From Bifidobacterium pluvialisilvae (GTDB taxonomy: Bacteria > Actinomycetota > Actinomycetes > Actinomycetales > Bifidobacteriaceae), in contig NZ_JAHBBI010000001.1 in NCBI RefSeq assembly GCF_019331695.1, positions 310,001 to 374,000 on the forward strand: a stretch of 64,000 nucleotides of DNA, written 5' to 3'. Under the pieces are notes generated by a model, which did not search any database, was not told where the DNA came from, and saw nothing but the letters and a program-made list of their open reading frames with translations. A program made the position numbers and the translations under genes. Shown here piece after piece: positions 62,464 to 64,000 of this stretch. The number at the start of each line of letters is the position of its first letter. Positions within the stretch are counted from its first letter, which is position 1.

Positions 62464-64000
62464 ATGACAGCAGTAGATGCGGCTAAGCTTTCCGCCGAAG
62501 ACCTCCAGGCCAAGGCCTGGGCCGGCTTCAATGGTGGCAACTGGCAGAACGAAATCGACGTGCGTGACTTCATCCAGAAGAACTTCACGCCGTACGAGGG
62601 TGACGAGTCCTTCCTGGCCGACGCCACGGAGAAGACCAAGCACCTGTGGAAGTACCTCGATGACAACTACCTCGCCGTGGAGCGCAAGCAGCGCGTCTAC
62701 GACGTCGACACCCACACCCCTGCAGGCATCGACGCTTTCCCGGCTGGCTACATTGACAGCCCCGAGGTCGATAACGTGATCGTCGGCCTCCAGACCGACG
62801 TCCCCTGCAAGCGCGCCATGATGCCGAACGGCGGCTGGCGTATGGTCGAGCAGGCCATCAAGGAAGCCGGCAAGGAGCCGGATCCGGAGATCAAGAAGAT
62901 CTTCACCAAGTACCGCAAGACCCACAACGACGGCGTCTTCGGCGTGTACACCAAGCAGATCAAGGTCGCCCGCCACAACAAGATCCTCACCGGTCTTCCG
63001 GACGCCTACGGCCGTGGCCGCATCATCGGCGACTACCGTCGTGTCGCCCTGTACGGCGTGAACTACCTGATCGAGCAGAAGAAGAAGGATAAGGACTCCA
63101 TTCCTTACCGCAACGACTTCACCGAGACCGAGATCGAGCACTGGATCCGCTTCCGCGAGGAGCACGACGAGCAGATTAAGGCCCTCAAGCAGCTGATTAC
63201 CCTCGGCAACGAGTACGGCCTGGACCTGTCCCGCCCGGCTCAGAACGCTCACGAGGCCGTGCAGTGGACCTACATGGGCTACCTCGCCTCCATCAAGAGC
63301 CAGGACGGCGCCGCCATGTCCTTCGGCCGTAACTCCGCCTTCTTCGACTGCTACTTCGAGCGCGACCTCAAGGCCGGCCTCATCACCGAGACCGACGCCC
63401 AGGAGATCATCGACAACATCGTGATGAAGCTCCGCATCGTCCGCTTCCTGCGCACGAAGGACTACGACAACATCTTCTCCGGTGATCCGTACTGGGCCAC
63501 CTGGTCCGACGCCGGCTTCGCCGACGACGGCCGCGCCATGGTCACCAAGACCTCGTTCCGTCTGCTCGCCACCCTGACCCTCGAGCACCTCGGACCTGGC
63601 CCCGAGCCGAACATCACCATCTTCTGGGATCCGAAGCTGCCGGAAGGCTACAAGCGCTTCTGCGCCAAGATCTCCATCGACACCTCCGCCATCCAGTACG
63701 AGTCCGATAAGGAAATTCGTGGCCACTGGGGCGACGACGCCGCCATCGCCTGCTGCGTCTCCCCGATGCGTGTCGGCAAGCAGATGCAGTTCTTCGCCGC
63801 TCGTGTGAACTCCGCCAAGGCCCTGCTGTACGCCATCAACGGCGGCCGCGACGAGATGACCGGCATGCAGGTCATCGACAAGGGCGTCATCGACCCGGTT
63901 GCTCCGGAAGCCGACGGCACCCTCGACTACGCCAAGGTCAAGAACAACTACGAGAAGGCCCTCGAGTGGCTGTCCGAGACCTACGTGCAGGCTCTGAACA
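62464..64000 (+). CDS. pflB: pyruvate formate-lyase (partial, runs off the right edge)
   Basis: The first 512 codons of the glycyl-radical enzyme that converts pyruvate and CoA to formate and acetyl-CoA, a key fermentation branch of bifidobacteria. The N-terminus matches the PFL family (KAWAGFNGGNWQNEIDVRDF, TPAGIDAFPAGYID). The active-site Cys430-Cys431 pair lies in AIACCVSPMRVGKQMQFFA. The glycyl-radical Gly near the C-terminus is outside the window. AAGGAG precedes the ATG. Codon use is strongly biased, like other highly expressed genes here. The upstream region is listed separately. Confidence 0.95.
   Translation, partial: MTAVDAAKLSAEDLQAKAWAGFNGGNWQNEIDVRDFIQKNFTPYEGDESFLADATEKTKHLWKYLDDNYLAVERKQRVYDVDTHTPAGIDAFPAGYIDSPEVDNVIVGLQTDVPCKRAMMPNGGWRMVEQAIKEAGKEPDPEIKKIFTKYRKTHNDGVFGVYTKQIKVARHNKILTGLPDAYGRGRIIGDYRRVALYGVNYLIEQKKKDKDSIPYRNDFTETEIEHWIRFREEHDEQIKALKQLITLGNEYGLDLSRPAQNAHEAVQWTYMGYLASIKSQDGAAMSFGRNSAFFDCYFERDLKAGLITETDAQEIIDNIVMKLRIVRFLRTKDYDNIFSGDPYWATWSDAGFADDGRAMVTKTSFRLLATLTLEHLGPGPEPNITIFWDPKLPEGYKRFCAKISIDTSAIQYESDKEIRGHWGDDAAIACCVSPMRVGKQMQFFAARVNSAKALLYAINGGRDEMTGMQVIDKGVIDPVAPEADGTLDYAKVKNNYEKALEWLSETYVQALN

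Overview
The window is high-GC actinobacterial chromosome and almost certainly comes from a Bifidobacterium. Supporting signs are a fruEKFG-type ABC transporter, gluABCD-type amino-acid uptake, pyruvate formate-lyase, the actinobacterial trio mtrA-mtrB-lpqB, the septation protein SepH, DUF4193 and DUF349 proteins, and an Lhr-type giant helicase. I see no transposase, integrase, phage gene, CRISPR array, rRNA or tRNA, so this looks like ordinary core genome with small accessory patches.

Layout. 1-538 is the end of the principal sigma factor, followed by parE. 3180-9706 is a catabolic cluster: a ribokinase-family kinase, a LacI regulator, an NCS1 nucleobase-type permease and a large cytosolic GH106-like hydrolase. 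9740-17264 holds a 52-residue membrane protein, the helicase lhr and convergent parC, the partner of parE. 17346-22945 holds a phosphodiesterase, sepH (minus strand), a DUF4193 protein, dut and the (p)ppGpp enzyme rel. After a hairpin repeat come a DUF349 protein (minus), hisS and aspS. 28019-30330 contains a long inverted repeat, a terminator, an ABC-F gene (minus) with a structured leader and leader peptide, and degraded repeats. 30331-34543 holds a YbaK-type deacylase and the gluABCD-like operon.

34683-46539 is housekeeping: a UbiE-like methyltransferase, a secreted 5'-nucleotidase, PPK2, a second large helicase (Mtr4/HelY type), rarA under a LexA-type box, then mtrA-mtrB-lpqB. 46809-51550 is fruEKFG. 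It is followed by an MHS-family transporter, a threonine aldolase (minus), an aminotransferase, a D-2-hydroxyacid dehydrogenase, the metQNI operon (minus), a cyclophilin (minus), nadE and a 60-residue protein. The window ends inside pflB, whose upstream region carries three evenly phased dyads.

ParE and ParC together form topoisomerase IV. Rel, the helicases and RarA serve stress response and genome upkeep. The fru, glu and met transporters feed sugar, acidic amino acids and methionine to a fermentative cell that makes formate and acetyl-CoA with PflB. The most promising non-coding signals are the ABC-F leader, the rarA SOS box, the pflB dyads, the permease leader and a recurring leaderless promoter pattern. 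I found no clearly new multi-gene system.
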